A DNA stretch of 64,000 bases, taken from Kryptolebias marmoratus (taxonomy: Eukaryota; Chordata; Actinopteri; Cyprinodontiformes; Rivulidae). Of the stretch, positions 23,521-35,712 are shown one piece after another (the stretch's first letter is position 1; each line of letters starts with the position of its first letter). Made by a program: the position numbers and the translations under genes. The stretch lies in contig NC_051453.1 in assembly GCF_001649575.2 (NCBI RefSeq), forward strand, positions 16,258,849 to 16,322,848, written 5' to 3'. The notes below the pieces were generated by a model that made no database searches, was not told the DNA's origin, and saw nothing but the letters and a program-made list of their open reading frames with translations.

Positions 23521-24400
23521 TAATAATTGCCTTTTTATTTTATAATTTCTGAACATAATTCTGTATTGTAGTATAATTGAACTAGGATTGGATTGTATGT
23601 AATTAGATCTGAATCAGAATCTAATTGTATTTGACTGAATGAAATTAATTATTGATTGCATGTAATAAAAATTGGACATGTTTACTTTTTTCTGTATAGT
23701 GCCCTGCAATGACAATAAAAACAACTGAACTTTCAGAAACTTTTTTTAAGATGATACTTTCATCCAGTGATATTACTTTAAATCTATGTTTCAGTCAGCG
23801 ATGGCCAGTTGTCATTCTCCAGCTCCAGCCTGCATCCCACAGGGCTTGCAGTGGCAGTGTAGTACTGGGTGTTACATGGCTTCAGTGTTGTATTTGTCTT
23901 GATTGACTGCACCTCAAAATTTTTGCATTCACAAGCTTTAAATTTGGTTTTTTAAAACAAAAACTCCTATTTATTTTTGCTTTATTTCCTATTGTTCATT
24001 TCAGCATAAGAACCTCATCATAACAGAGCCAAAACATTATACTGCCATTGGACTTGCATCAGTACTTTTGTGGTGCCAGCAAGTAGCAATCATTTCTTTT
24101 GATCTACTTTATTTATTTAATTAATTATTTTCAACACTGCTATAGACACACAATATGACTGTCATAAATAAAAAGAGGGCTAAGGGGACCCGAAATGGGG
24201 ACAATGACTCATTAACACTGATATCATTTAGTGAGAAAGGTCTTTAGTAGATTGGAAATTATTCCATGATTGTCACCATGGAAACTGTTACACATCATGC
24301 TTATGAGTTAGGTAATATTGGGTTGTTGACCTCCTTCACCATGAGAGTTTCATTCATGTAGACCCAGTCTGACTGTGAAGCCATGGATTCAAAACACCTT
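23521..24400. other. Intergenic sequence, nothing assigned
   Basis: AT-rich, no gene or definable repeat. Confidence 0.5.
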
Positions 24401-24419
24401 GAGTATGGTTTCTTTGCAA

Positions 24420-25254
24420 CTTTTTCTTTATATTCTGATGAACAATAATGAGTCTTTTTGTGAGAAAATCAGATTTTTCTCTGTGTTTTGAAGACTGTGA
24501 TGGACTTCTGTTCATTGTAGAAAACTTCAGATCATTTGTCCTGATAAATAAATGATCAAATTAAAGATTTTGGAGCCTCATTTGAACACCATCCAGAAAT
24601 ACTGCTGTCTTCTCTGGACCAAAACTAATTTAAAATAGACTGAGGCAGAGTGGGAAACTGTTCTGTGGTCAGGCAAATAGAAATTTCAAAACGTTTTTGG
24701 AAACCATGAACACCACATCCTCCGTACTAAAGAGGAGAGGAACCATCCAGCCTGTTATCAGCACACAGTTCAACAGCCTGTCTCCTGATGGTATGGGGTT
24801 GTATTTGTCCCAATGGCATGGCCAGCTTACACATGTGGAAAGGCACCATGAATGCAGAAAAGTATCTACAGATTTTAGAACAACATGTGCTCCCAACCAG
24901 AAAAATTCCAGTAAAGCTCCAGAGGTGTTGAGCAGCTAGAATCCTACATCGGATAAGAATAGGACAACATTCCCTCCAAAAACTCCAGCAATATTTCTCA
25001 TCAGTTCCTACATGCCTTGTTGCCACAAAATTCAAAATTACCCCCCCCCCCACACACACACCCAAACAAACACACACACACACACACACAGACACACACA
25101 CACAAGGGTATAATTTCTCACTTTGATAAGTTAACTGTGTTCTGTGTTCCATTGCAAATAAAATATGGGGTTATGAGATTAGCAAATCATTCTGTTTTGT
25201 GTTTTATTTTAACATTTTACACAGTACCACAACTTTTTTGGAATTGGTGCTGTA
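24420..25254 (+). mobile_element. Degraded DNA transposon common in teleosts
   Basis: Plus-strand sequence includes GAGCAGCTAGAATCCTACATC, AGGACAACATTCCC, AACTCCAGCA, ATAAAATATGGGGTTATGAGAT and the terminal CAACTTTTTTGGAATTGGTG. This wording marks a dispersed teleost transposase relic. All frames are broken. The superfamily was not determined. A CA-rich microsatellite (25038-25104) has expanded inside it. Confidence 0.55.
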
Positions 25255-26741
25255 CATTTAAATTATATATATATATATATATAATCTTTTGGTGAACAGA
25301 CTTAACCTTTGATATTTTGAAGTAAAGTTGCTGTTTTCCAGAAGATGCAGCAATTACCAGTTAAACAATGTGCCTTATCAAGAAATGCTGCTTAAGATCT
25401 GAATAACTTTTATCCAAAAATGACCCTTTGTGTTTGATTCCCGTATTGTGCATTGCATCCTAATTATCTTTCATTTGGAGGTGAAGATATAGCCTCACAC
25501 TTCAGCTAATGTTGTTAAGAGGGTGTTAGTTTGTGAGTCTTAACTTGAGATTATCTTTAAAGTTAATCTCCCGCTGTGGTTTATGTAATGCTGCAGAAGA
25601 CAATGAGTTTCCACAGTACATCATGTCCCCAGATTTTATTTATACTCTCATTAAATGTCAGAGGTACAATATTTCTAGGGGTAGACTTTAGAAGTTAAAC
25701 ATTGCAAAACACCCCTGGATTGAAACAATTTTGGTCATATTTTTACTTATTGCAAAGCTCACCAGATTTATTAAAGAAATTGCTAAATGATTAAATAATA
25801 GCAGATGTTTTGCAGACTTAACAAGATCGTGTGCTGAGACACATTTTTACAGCTGTTGTTCAACGAGGGCTGCAGAGGTTTTTTTTAAGTATCGCTTTCA
25901 ACAGACAGTATTGTTTTGAGTATAGGCTGAATATTGGAACAAGATGCAACCACAAGTGTGTTGGCTGTTGTAGTCCAGACAGTTATCTTATTGGGCTGCT
26001 GAGTAAAAGGCTGAACACCTTCAGGTATGTGGTTTTAAAGGAAAAAAGAGGCTGTTTTAACTTTAACTTGTGAAAGCAGAATTGCAGAAATAACAGATGC
26101 TTTAATTAGTCTTTGTTAAAACTGCAGCGGATTAACAGAGGGACATAACATCTATGAATCTATGATGAAGTCCAAAATTAAATGTTCTTTTTGTTGTTGT
26201 TGTTGTCTGTTTTACAAGTATTTTCAGCTGTCATTACTTGGCTGTTTTTTTTACTTTAAAACTTCTAAAAAAGTAAAAAGGCTAACCACACAGATTAAAG
26301 GAAGCACACTCTTTCAGAACAACCAACCTGCATCATGCAAGACCCTCATGATGCTCACACAGGAAGGAAACACACGTCAAAACTGCCACTGTTGTCCCTT
26401 AATGTGTGTGTGCCCAGCATGCACATTTTCTCACTCTACTGTGTTTGTGGTGAACTGAAAAAAAAAAAAAAGCTGCAACGAGGGCGTTAAACTGAAACAA
26501 AAAATGAGGCTGCAAAGAAGGAAAAAAAAAGAAAAAGAAAAAGAAAAATGCAAGCTGGCCTGCTTATCTTGAAAGTCTATAAAGTATTTAGCAAATTGTA
26601 AACGCTGATTATCTTTTGAGGTTAAGTGGCCGCCCTCGAAGCACAAAACCTCCTCTGCACCTTAGTGGAAACACACTATCAGGAGCACTTGAGTCAGTGC
26701 TGAAATAGTTTCCAGTGGACATGGGGTGGGTGTTTGTTTCA
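25255..26741. other. Intergenic sequence with (AT)n and A-rich tracts
   Basis: An (AT)n tract sits at 25263-25282 and an AAAAAG-rich tract at 26521-26548. No gene. Confidence 0.5.
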
Positions 26742-27085
26742 TTATCACCCGCCACCTTAAAAGGTGGGTGATCATAAATTTGCCTGTGTCTCAGGAAAAT
26801 ATCCCACGAACCATGAAACTCTCTGAACGCAATCGCTGTATGTTCTTCAACTGATTAACTTTCGGAGTCAACTCAAATCGAGATGGCTGCCACAACTAAT
26901 CAGTCTTAGCAAGAACATAAGCGTCTAAAACTCTGCCAGTTTTACAGATACTGAGCTAAAATTTGTTGTGGTAGTAGCTGAGAGTCCTCCCCAACACATA
27001 CGTAGAGTGCTAAAAGATTGATTTATGCTTAAACCTTTGGCATGGAAGTCCCTGAGTGATATGCATTCCTTCAAGGAAAGCTACA
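26742..27085 (+). repeat. Hairpin-ended dispersed repeat (family R1)
   Basis: Starts with a GC-rich hairpin (TTATCACCCGCCACCTT pairing with AAGGTGGGTGAT) and ends at GATATGCATTCCTTCAAGGAA. Internal landmarks are TTTCGGAGTCAACTC, GATGGCTGCCACAACTAA and TGGTAGTAGCTGAGAGT. Confidence 0.8.
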
Positions 27086-27349
27086 TCAATTTTGTAATAA
27101 ATCCTTTTGCTTTGTTTCAACACATGACATCCCTCTTAAATTATGAATTTTATTTGCTTCAACAAAAAACAAAATTAAAAAAAAAATCACAATATCACAA
27201 AGTTTCTGGTTGATATGCACACATTTTTACATGGTGTCAGTTCTTGCATTAAATAAATATTTAACAATGTTACAACTAAATCACACCTTAGTGTTAACTG
27301 ACCCCTGCATCATTAATTAAAGGCACAATATTCTGCAGATGCATAAAAA

Positions 27350-27355
27350 TTTATT
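27350..27355 (-). promoter_or_regulatory. FASLG: Candidate FASLG polyadenylation signal
   Basis: AATAAA on the minus strand, about 230 bases past the FASLG stop codon. Not the only candidate. Confidence 0.4.
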
Positions 27356-27586
27356 TAACGGCTTCTCTAAACACTTTCAGTTATCAACTGACTAATCAAA
27401 TAACTGATTTTAACATTATATAATAAGATTAGGATGAGACAATATCAAGTCATCTAGACCAGTTCATACACATATCATAGAAAAAACACATTCAGTGCAT
27501 CATTTGGGTAAAGTGATGAGTAATTTTTATCCATTTCTGAGAAAAAGTACTACAACATGACAGAAAGCCTAACACTTCTGCCCTCT

Positions 27587-29157
27587 TCAGAGCAGGTACA
27601 GGCCAAAAAAGTTGGCATAATGCGTGTGACTAAGTAAGCTGCGGTGCGTTACATTCACAAAAACTTTGTCGTCTTTCTGCAGCTGCTGGGCAGAGCCCAG
27701 GTAACTTTCCGATGTCCAGGAATGACCGGTATACTGAGGGCAGAATCCCACCCTCAGGGCCTGCATCAGAGTCAAAGGTGAGGAGTATCCCGCTCTCCTC
27801 ACAAACACAGAGTGCTCGAATGAGGATGAAGGGGTGCACTGCCTAAAGATCAACTCCACTCGGGTGTAAATGTGGTAGAGTCCAGACTTGTTGACCTGCA
27901 GAGCACCGTCTTCTGCTCTGTAAGCCACTCCTCCAGAGGTGAACGTCCGACCCACCTTCGAATCCCATTTTAAGGTGTTTCCTAATTTGCTTTCCTTTTC
28001 AATCCGACCTGCAGGAGGAAAGACTGATAAATACTAAATACTGATAACATGACAAAATCAAAGCGTTAAAACAGGTAGAGAGAGAGGGTTTTACCAATCA
28101 CATGTGCTGCTGGTCTGTTTTTGTCTTCTTCACTTTGGGGTTTGAGACCTGAAACAACCACCAGATTAGTCACATCAGCTCATCTTTTCTTTTACAGGCA
28201 AAATTTCAATTTATTTGGGAATGCTTTGTGTACGGTGGAGCATGTGTCGAGATGGACACCTACCAATTTGCTTCAGAGGAGCATCAAACTCGGTCACGGA
28301 TTGAAGTTCAACCTTCAGTGAAATGAAAAAGAACAGATGAATCTCATTACCACATCAGACACAGACCGGAGCCTCAGTTTTTTCTCGAAGCATTTCAAAG
28401 GTCTTTCTCACAGCACAAGACAGAGGATATCCTGTTTGAATGGACTGGTGACCACAGATGGAACGGTGAAGACACTAGTTTGCATTTTTAAATGTCAGAG
28501 CAGAGCACAACTATGCTCTTCAGATGCAGCTTTTTTGAACGAATCTGGGTGAATTAATTATTAAACTTTTCAAGTCTGCCCAGACTTTCCAGCCACAGTT
28601 CCACTCTCCCACCTGACACCTCTCAGTCACCACCTCTCTATGCAAAGATGACAGTTTATTTTTATCTTTACTGCTTAGCTTTAAGTTAAAAAGAAGTGTG
28701 CACACAAAATGTGAAGCACCTTTAGACAAAACTGTTACTTTACTGATGGAAAACAGACAGTTTTTTCAGCTCAAATTCCTTTGGTCACACACTGCTGCAC
28801 TAAAGCCTTTTTAGTTTGGTCATTTGCTCACTGACTTTTCTTACTTTGTACATTTTCCTCATTAGTGCTTACCTTGTCTGCAGGAGTGTCTTTCATTTTT
28901 TTCTGTATCTGCAAAATCTGCCAGGCTTCGAACCCCAGAGCTGCAAACACAAGCAGGAACAGCATCAGCACGACCATGGCCAGGCTCGGGCTGACTCCCA
29001 TGCAGCCCCGACTCTTCCCACGACTCCTCATCTTCTCCACGGCGGGTGGGAAGGACCAGCAGGGAACCAGATTGGGAGCCTGCGCAGAGTGGCGTGGACC
29101 CCCACCTTCATCTACAAGAAACACCTGGGGGAACGGGTACCTCTGGTCACAGTTCAT
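27587..29157 (-). CDS. FASLG: Fas ligand (TNF superfamily member 6), four exons
   Basis: Type II membrane cytokine that trimerises and triggers apoptosis through Fas. Coding exons 29157-28873, 28312-28264, 28148-28095 and 28008-27587 all have GT/AG ends and join in phase to 269 residues; the mammalian gene also has four exons. The N-terminus (RYPFPQVFLVD) matches the mammalian start (YPYPQIYWVD). A signal-anchor helix spans residues about 58-78 (LAMVVLMLFLLVFAALGF). The TNF-homology domain runs from about 124 (RPAAHVIG) through LKWDSKVG, GLYHIYTRVEL, a Cys pair equivalent to the mammalian disulfide, SYLGSAQ and the terminal FFGLYLL. NVT near the end is a potential N-glycosylation site. The cytoplasmic tail lacks the long polyproline tract of mammalian FASLG. 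Another TNFSF member is less likely, given the N-terminal match and the C-terminal FFGLYxL. Confidence 0.93.
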
Positions 29158-29992
29158 GGTGCGAGTCCTACTGAGAGGCGAGCTGTCTGAGCATCTGGCT
29201 GCTCTGCACGAAGGAGGTGTGGACTTATGACTGAGCACCTCTGTCAAGTTACATGTCGAACTCAAAAGGCTGTCAAGGTTTTCACCACCCACATGTCCCT
29301 CCCACGCCTACCCCCAAAGACTGCTTCTTTCCTAAATCTTGCACAAACCACGAAATTAATCGACACTCATTCGTTAAAGCTTTCCTGTTGCTGAATCTTT
29401 TTCTTTAAATCTCATGTGCGTTTAGGGTTTGTGTGGTTAGTGCAACGCACCGACAGATGAGTCTTGAAGATCGAGGAAGTTTGAGGTTTTGCTTGACCCA
29501 TGCCTCTTTAACCACCTTCTCATTTTAGGAAAGACATCTTAATGCAAAGTCCGTAAAAGGAAAAAGTGATAAGCTCACCTGGCCTGGTGTCATTTTCCAG
29601 ATGACAATCTTTTGTGACAATGTCTGCTTTCTTTCCACTGGCTTTTCAGGGGACAAGAATACAGTGAATTCAAACCCAATCAAACATGCATTTAAATTGT
29701 TATGTTTATTAATATTACTATTATTAAACCCTATTATTTTTTTGTGTTTCAGTCACCATGTTAGTAAACAGTGATACAGCAGTTTCACTCGTACAGCTGC
29801 TGCTGCCACATGAAAAGGGTGAATGTCTGCACACTGGCTTGTGTGCTGGCTGCATGTGAAAGGTTCGCAGCAGCAGTCACAGTCATGCTTCACAGAGGTG
29901 AGAATTAACCCCAACCAATACCTCACATAAGCTTACAGGAAAGTTTAACTGCACATCTCTTTCTTGCATCCCCCCCTCCCCCCCACCCCCAC

Positions 29993-30006
29993 NNNNNNNN
30001 NNNNNN
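29993..30006. other. Assembly gap (14 N)
   Basis: The run of N is preceded by a C-rich tract, suggesting a sequencing dropout at a homopolymer or GC-rich repeat. Confidence 0.99.
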
Positions 30007-30579
30007 CACTTCCTGCCTCCAGCCCCACCCCACCCCACATACACACACTGAAATAAAAGTTGAGGCTTCAGGTGTTGCTGCAACGAACTCCTACAGCGTC
30101 AGTTTTTATCGGTCGGTTAATAAAGATAACTGGATGGCAAATATCAGCGAGCGCTTCTTGAGGGACTTGGTGGTTTTCATAAAGGGCATGATTCAAGATT
30201 AAGGAGAGAAAAAAAAGAAAAAAAAACAGACTTGTTTCTGGTGGAGCAGCAGCATTGCTGTCCCCCGCAGACATGCTGAAACTATGTACCGAAACAAACT
30301 AGAGTCTTATTAGAAATTGTGTGTACATGCAAAATGCCCTACGTGAGTTTGTGCGTGTGAAGGTGTTTCCATGAGCACTGAAGGAGTGTCGCATTTTTGC
30401 ATCCACTGATGCAAACGTTTTGTTTCATTTCTTCAGCTTCACTAAAAGGGAAACCCACCTTGCAGCGTGCACGAAGAGCTCCGACTTAAAGAGCAGTTAC
30501 GTCAAGCTTAACCATAAACTTCACAGGCTGTCGGCGATGAGTCTGTTTCCCAGAAGCTTCATGTGGAAAGCAGCTCTCG

Positions 30580-30606
30580 CAGCAGCAGCAGCAGCAGCAG
30601 CAGCAG
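30580..30606 (+). repeat. (CAG)9 microsatellite
   Basis: Nine CAG units, non-coding in this context. Confidence 0.9.
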
Positions 30607-31136
30607 TGCAGTGGGTTAGGTGGGAGGGTAGGGTTTTTGGGGTCTAACCAGCCCGTCTTCACAACTGCTGCTCCAGTTAATTTAACCAGATGAGCGTTAT
30701 AAAACAAATCACTGAATCAGCAAAGACCTCGCTTAATCATTCTGAAGTTCTCATCAGCTTCCTCTCTTCTGCTGAACAATGGAGGTAGTTGTGGTCGTGA
30801 TGACTGATTACATAAATGACACAACACCTGAAAATGACAATGAGGATCGTTGATCACACATACCTATGGGGTTTCTCTGGTGGGGAAAATACTGATGTCC
30901 TTACACAGCAGGTTTGATGAGCATGTTTCTTCTGAACAGATATATCACAGATGACACCTTTTTATCTTTAACATATAATTTGTTATACAGTCAAATAAGA
31001 ATGTGAATTAAAAAGGTGGCAGTTTTCTGCAATACTTTATCGCGTAATCTGTTTGACTTGTATTAAACAAATCTCTATTCCTCAGTCTCTAAAAATATAA
31101 CTTGGTGAAATGCTAAGAGGAAAAATACTGTTACCA

Positions 31137-31152
31137 TTTATTAAATTTTATT
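31137..31152 (-). promoter_or_regulatory. Two candidate polyadenylation signals for the ISY1-like gene
   Basis: AATAAA occurs on the minus strand at 31147-31152 and 31137-31142, 120-135 bases past the stop codon at 31272. Confidence 0.5.
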
Positions 31153-31271
31153 AAAATGCTGCCATATTAGAAAAACGGGGTCACTAAATAAAATAAAAAC
31201 AAAGTATTAGGTATCTGTAATACAAATATTAATCAAAACTCTTTACCTTTGTTTTACATTATGTTTAAATC

Positions 31272-34200
31272 TTACATGTTACTATCCTCATCAGAGGAAG
31301 AGTAATAATCAAGTCCCAGGATGTGACCACTGTTCTCCTGTGTCGTCCTAGCGTCGGATGGTTCACAGTTTGACTTGTTCTCTTGGACGGCAGCCTTTTG
31401 TCTATCAACAGAACTCTTTGTGACCCCATCACTGCTCTCCGAGTTCTTGCTTTGCGATAAAATCTTTTGTCTTGATGGAGAATTGTTCAGATTTGGCAGG
31501 CCGGACTGCAGCATCCGGGCCAGGTTTTGTGTTTGAAGGGAACTTAGCTGGACCGACGGTCCTCTGAAGGCAGCCGCAGCCACCGCCAGACGAGTACGAT
31601 CGAAGGAGAGGGGCTCGTCCTGGACCGAACAGACCTCCTCTGAGGTGACTGAGACAGAGCAGGTGGAAGCAGGAGGGTGAAATCTGGTTTCTGGAAAGCT
31701 GCAGGGTCCCTCTGTGGCTGGCATCTTGAGGCATCCAGCTGAACTACTGACCGACTCACTTTCACCTCTGATGCTCTGACTTCCACCACCACGGAGCTCA
31801 AACAGCCGAGGAGCTTTAACTGTGGATAAGAAAGAGTTTGTTCAGTAACAATTAAATGGAAGAGTTGACACACATATTTAGGTTAAAAGCAATAAAAACT
31901 TAGAGACATATTCATGCCACAGAGAAATGATTTTCAACTAGAACTTCCTAAAGATCATTTTATAAATTGACTAAATTATTCCTCACTTTGAAAAACTGTG
32001 TTTTCTCACTAATAAAAGAGTGACTCTCCATTCATATGCAAAAATCTTGCAAATCCTTGTACCACTGACACAAAACATGGTGACTGTGTGGAAACTTAAA
32101 TGGAGACTATTTTTAAACTTGAATAAAACAGAATGCTAAGTACATTAAAGAAGAAATGTTTAAATCTTGGTGGCTCAGTGGTTAAAGTCCTCTAACAACC
32201 TGCCAGTATGCCACGTGTCGAAGTGTCCCTGGGCAACACACTGAAACCTTCATTGCCTCAGATGTGTGCCCCATTGGTGCATGAATGTGATCTAAAGCAC
32301 TGATTAGTCTCTACAGAATGATTTATTCAGGTTATCTTTGTTGAGATGTAGCAGAGTGTGTATAAATGTGTGTGGATGGGTAAATGAGGGCACAGATTGG
32401 GTTGTAAACCGCTTTGAGTGGCCTGGTTGGCTCGAAAGGCGTTATATAAGTACAGCCAACTTAATGTTTACCATCTTTCGAAAGCAAATGATCTTGTTCC
32501 TCAAACAGCCACAGTAAATCTGAGTGTTAGTGGGACCAAGTACCAAATGTTAAAAAACAGAAGGAAAGAAAATATGTCCCTCAAGTTTTTCTAAACAAAT
32601 GGTAATAAAAGTCTACAGTTGTGAAATATCTTAAAATCAAAATTAGATCAAAGCCTGATAACCTTACTGCCGGTAAGTCCAAATGTTTCTCTCATTATCT
32701 GATGTTTTCTCTGCTGACAAATCAATGTCATGATGTGTACAACAGCATGACGTGTAGATTTAGTTTTTCCATTCAATGTCTCATATTGCGACATCAAAAA
32801 CTAAAAGCATAAGCTGAGTGAATACAAGACACAGAAAAGCCTCTCTGCAGCCATTTTGCTTTATAAAGTATTTTTTTCTCAAACCTAAAAAAAATTACAT
32901 GATTACATATTTTCCCACTTTGATTATTTGATTGTTAAGCCACAGGAGGCTGACCTACAGCTGGCCATGTTTATACACAGCAGAAGAGGGGTATGCAGTT
33001 CAATACAGCAAGGCCATAGCAGCCTATAAATACAGCATGAAGGTTTCTATAGTTTCAAGGAAGTTGTTAAATAAAACATAATGACACTGGCTAAATACAT
33101 TAAAAACCTAAATAAATTAGATGACACATGTAGGCTGCACTAAGTATTACGGCAGGGTTGTCAAACTCAGTAACACATGTATTTTTTAGAAAATACATAA
33201 ATTAGCCCTAGATGTAATATGTCAAATTATTCATATAGAAAAAACTATTTCCTTCTCCCAGTTAGAAATTATTGAAAATTTAGAACAAACATACTTTAAT
33301 TAAAAAATAAAAACCCAACAAAAATTCAAGCATCCAGCTACTAACATTTCACTTTAAAACAAAAAGAAGATACAGAAAAAGACAATATACATCAAAACAG
33401 ACCCGCCTTACTCTGATGCACATTAACTCAAGTCAGACACCCGACGTCTTTTCATGGCTGCAAGTTTATTAACAAGAGTTTGTTGTTCTTTGTTGCGTTG
33501 TCCATGTCCAAATAAAGGTGACTGAGAAATTAAAACTTATTTTCTTGGCTTCAAAGTCACTGTCATGAGAAGACGTCACTAACATTTTTTAAGCAAAATG
33601 AGAACCGAATGAGACTCGATCTGTCACAAACTGTAGGGTCAGATCTAATGAAACGTTATTTTGGGTAGAGCCGGATAAAATGTTACCAAGGGCCGGATCT
33701 GGCCCACGGACCTTGAGTTTGACATGTGGGTAATAAAGTAATAACTAGACTTTGAACTATTTTTATAGCATGTAGTAAGGCTACATATCACATCTTTATC
33801 TAAACTGCAGGTATTAAGATTATTAAACTGTCCTTCTTGTAAACACTGTAATTCAGCTGTTTGCATCATTACGGACAGCTTTTACCACCATAGCTGAAAC
33901 ATTCTTACGACCAATGCAACTTATTAAAGGTTAGGTTATTGACAAAAAATATGTTTGTTCTTGATGCAAAGGGTTATGTACAACCACACTACTGACCAGC
34001 ACTTGGTGAGTCCTCCTTGATGTCGGCTCTCCGCTTGCAGTAAGCTCTGGGAGTCCATGGTTTGTGTTTACATGAAGGGTCTAAAGCCCGTAGCTTGGTG
34101 ATAAAGCGTTTATACTCCTTTTCTAAAGCCTCAATGTGCAGCTGAAACTCTGCTATCTTCCTCTCTGGGTAATGAGACAGCTGAGATTGCTGAGGAGAGG

Positions 34201-34710
34201 ACAAAAACAAGAGGAGACATAAGCACTAATAAACATGCACATGTTTACACATTTACTGACAGCTTTATTACCTGCAGGTAATATTCTATCTCTTTCTTGA
34301 TGTTGGGGATCCACTTTTTCACAGAGGAGGCTGAATTAAGGTTAGACTGTAAAGTAAAAAGACAAACACACAGTGTTCAATAAAACTGTGGACTTTTAGT
34401 TCATTTTAAGAGGGCAGGTTGTGTCTTTTTCATACCAGCTTGGGTCGACGCTCATTAACATCTTTGATTCGTCCTTCTGAAATGTAAATATTTAAACAAA
34501 TTGCCAATAAAACCATTCAGAAAACTAGAACCACGAATTGGCTAGCATCATTAGCACTACTGTAGCTAACAGTTAAGCTAGCTGTCCATATCAGCGGAGA
34601 AAGAAAGAAAGTATAAAATAAAACACGATCAGGAGCTAATTACCCTCCTTCTCCTTCTGAAGCCAGAGTCTGTTTAATCTCCCTTGTTGTTTCTCTTCGT
34701 TTCGAGCCAT
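31272..34710 (-). CDS. Conserved coiled-coil protein with ISY1-like N-terminus, five exons
   Basis: Exons 34710-34644, 34476-34436, 34346-34272, 34189-33997 and 31819-31272 have GT/AG ends and matching phases, giving 307 residues. The start is MARNEEKQQGRLNRLWLQKE, then GRIKDVNERRPKL, VKKWIPNIKKEIEYYL, and a charged helix (RKIAEFQLHIEALEKEYKRF) followed by LDPSCKHKPWTPRAY. The opening MARN.EK, the E-G-K/R-E-RRP spacing, the KW...I..EI block and the EF.....L..E helix parallel the splicing factor ISY1, but the rest does not, so it may be a distant relative or an independent coiled-coil protein. The last exon is Ser-rich, low complexity, and ends in an acidic SSSDEDSNM tail. A 2.2-kb last intron contains a SINE and a MITE. 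Two E-boxes lie just upstream. I cannot name the gene; a nuclear or RNA-processing role is only a guess from the N-terminus. Confidence 0.85.
32163..32461 (+). mobile_element. tRNA-derived SINE, intronic
   Basis: A Pol III A-box-like TGGCTCAGTGG (32171-32181) is followed by a degraded B-box region and the body GGGCAACACACTGAAACC ... TAAACCGCTTTGAGTGGCC ... TATATAAGTACAGCC. The inverted copy at 38127-38407 retains both boxes. It sits in the last intron of the ISY1-like gene, antisense to it. Confidence 0.7.
33153..33730. mobile_element. MITE/DNA transposon with TGTCAAACTCA inverted ends
   Basis: TGTCAAACTCA at 33159-33169 is a perfect reverse complement of 33714-33724. The inner right side carries GGGCCGGATCTGGCCCACGG, a hallmark of a common teleost non-autonomous transposon. 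There is no coding capacity. It lies in the last intron of the ISY1-like gene. Confidence 0.7.
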
Positions 34711-34752
34711 TAAAACACGAAACTGCAAGGCTACAGTGCAGACAGCAACAGA

Positions 34753-34783
34753 GTCACGTGACGCACACCAGCTGTCACGTGAT
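34753..34783 (-). promoter_or_regulatory. Paired CACGTG E-boxes upstream of the ISY1-like gene
   Basis: GTCACGTGAC (34753-34762) and GTCACGTGAT (34774-34783) lie 21 bases apart, two helical turns, and about 43-73 bases upstream of the ATG. These are USF/MiT-type sites in a probable core promoter; no TATA was seen. Confidence 0.6.
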
Positions 34784-34859
34784 GTCAACAACCAGAGAGC
34801 GCGACTTCTTAAAGTGACCCTGCCTGTAAAAGTTACAGACATGTAAAGAAATTATTATT

Positions 34860-35109
34860 ATACATGCATTATACTATACTATAATACATTATATTGCATT
34901 ATAATACATGTCGACGGTAAGTGTCCTACGTGTGTTTTTGTTTGTTTGTTTGTTTTAACTTTATTTTAAACATTCAGATTTACCAAAATGAACAAGGATA
35001 CACAGAAACCCGTGAAAGTATCATAAAACACTTTATCTGGTAACATTTTGACAATAAACAATAATTTAAAAAAGTATATGTAAAGCCAATAAAGATCTTT
35101 TTCTTCTTT
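34860..35109. other. AT-rich intergenic sequence
   Basis: Short ATTATA-type tract, no gene. Confidence 0.5.
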
Positions 35110-35712
35110 CGGCTGTTCCCTTTTCAGGTGCCATCCTCCATCTAACTCTGACTTCTGTGTCCTCTGTCCTCACTCCAACTCGGTCCATGTCCTCTCTGAC
35201 TGCATCCATATGTCTCCTCTTTGTCTTCTTCCTGTCAGCTGCATCTCTAACATCCTTCTACCAATATACCCACTGTCCCTCCTCTGGACATGTCCAAACC
35301 ATCTCAGTCTGGCCTCTCTAACTTTATCTCCCAGTCCTTCAACCTGTGCTGGACCTCTGATGGTCTCATTCCTAATCCTGTCCATCCTTGTCCCTCCCAA
35401 GGAGAACCTCAACATCTTCAGCTCGTCACTTCCAGTTCTGTCTCCTGTTTTTTTGCCTCCAAACCATACAACATAGCTGCTCTCACCACTGTCTGATAAA
35501 CCTTTCATTTGACCTTTGCTGCCACCCTTTGTCACAAATCACTCCTGAAATTTTTCTCCATCCTTCCTGGACTCTCTTCTTCACCTCTTTGCCACACTCC
35601 TCGTTTTCCTGGACAGTTGACCCTGAGTACTTGAAGTCCTGCATCTTTGTGACCTCTGCTCCTTGTAGCCTCACTGTTCCACCTGCCTCCCTCTCATTCA
35701 CACACATGTACT
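35110..35712 (-). pseudogene. Non-LTR retrotransposon ORF2 C-terminal fragment
   Basis: Minus-strand frames read MCVNEREAGGTVRLQGAEV, FKYSGSTVQENEECGKEVKKR, then [13 protein letters not shown] and [17 protein letters not shown]. These are the well-known C-terminal blocks of a LINE reverse transcriptase abundant in teleosts. Family assignment (RTE or L1-like) was not decided. The frame changes between the two open stretches, near 35483-35535, and both ends are truncated. It is inactive. Confidence 0.85.

Larger units (their letters stand above)
29158..31136. other. FASLG upstream region and intergenic sequence
   Basis: Holds the FASLG 5' flank (no clear TATA identified), the assembly gap at 29993-30006 and a (CAG)9 tract. 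No gene was seen. Confidence 0.5.

Noticed and set aside
26690..26696. TGAGTCA consensus AP-1 site near FASLG, and another at 36538-36544
   Set aside because: A 7-mer palindromic-type motif is expected several times by chance in 64 kb, so these matches alone say nothing about JUN control of FASLG.
27587..27955. Apparent methionine start of the Fas ligand last exon at 27955
   Set aside because: The first codon is GTG within exon 4; the real start is the ATG at 29157 and the exon begins at 28008.
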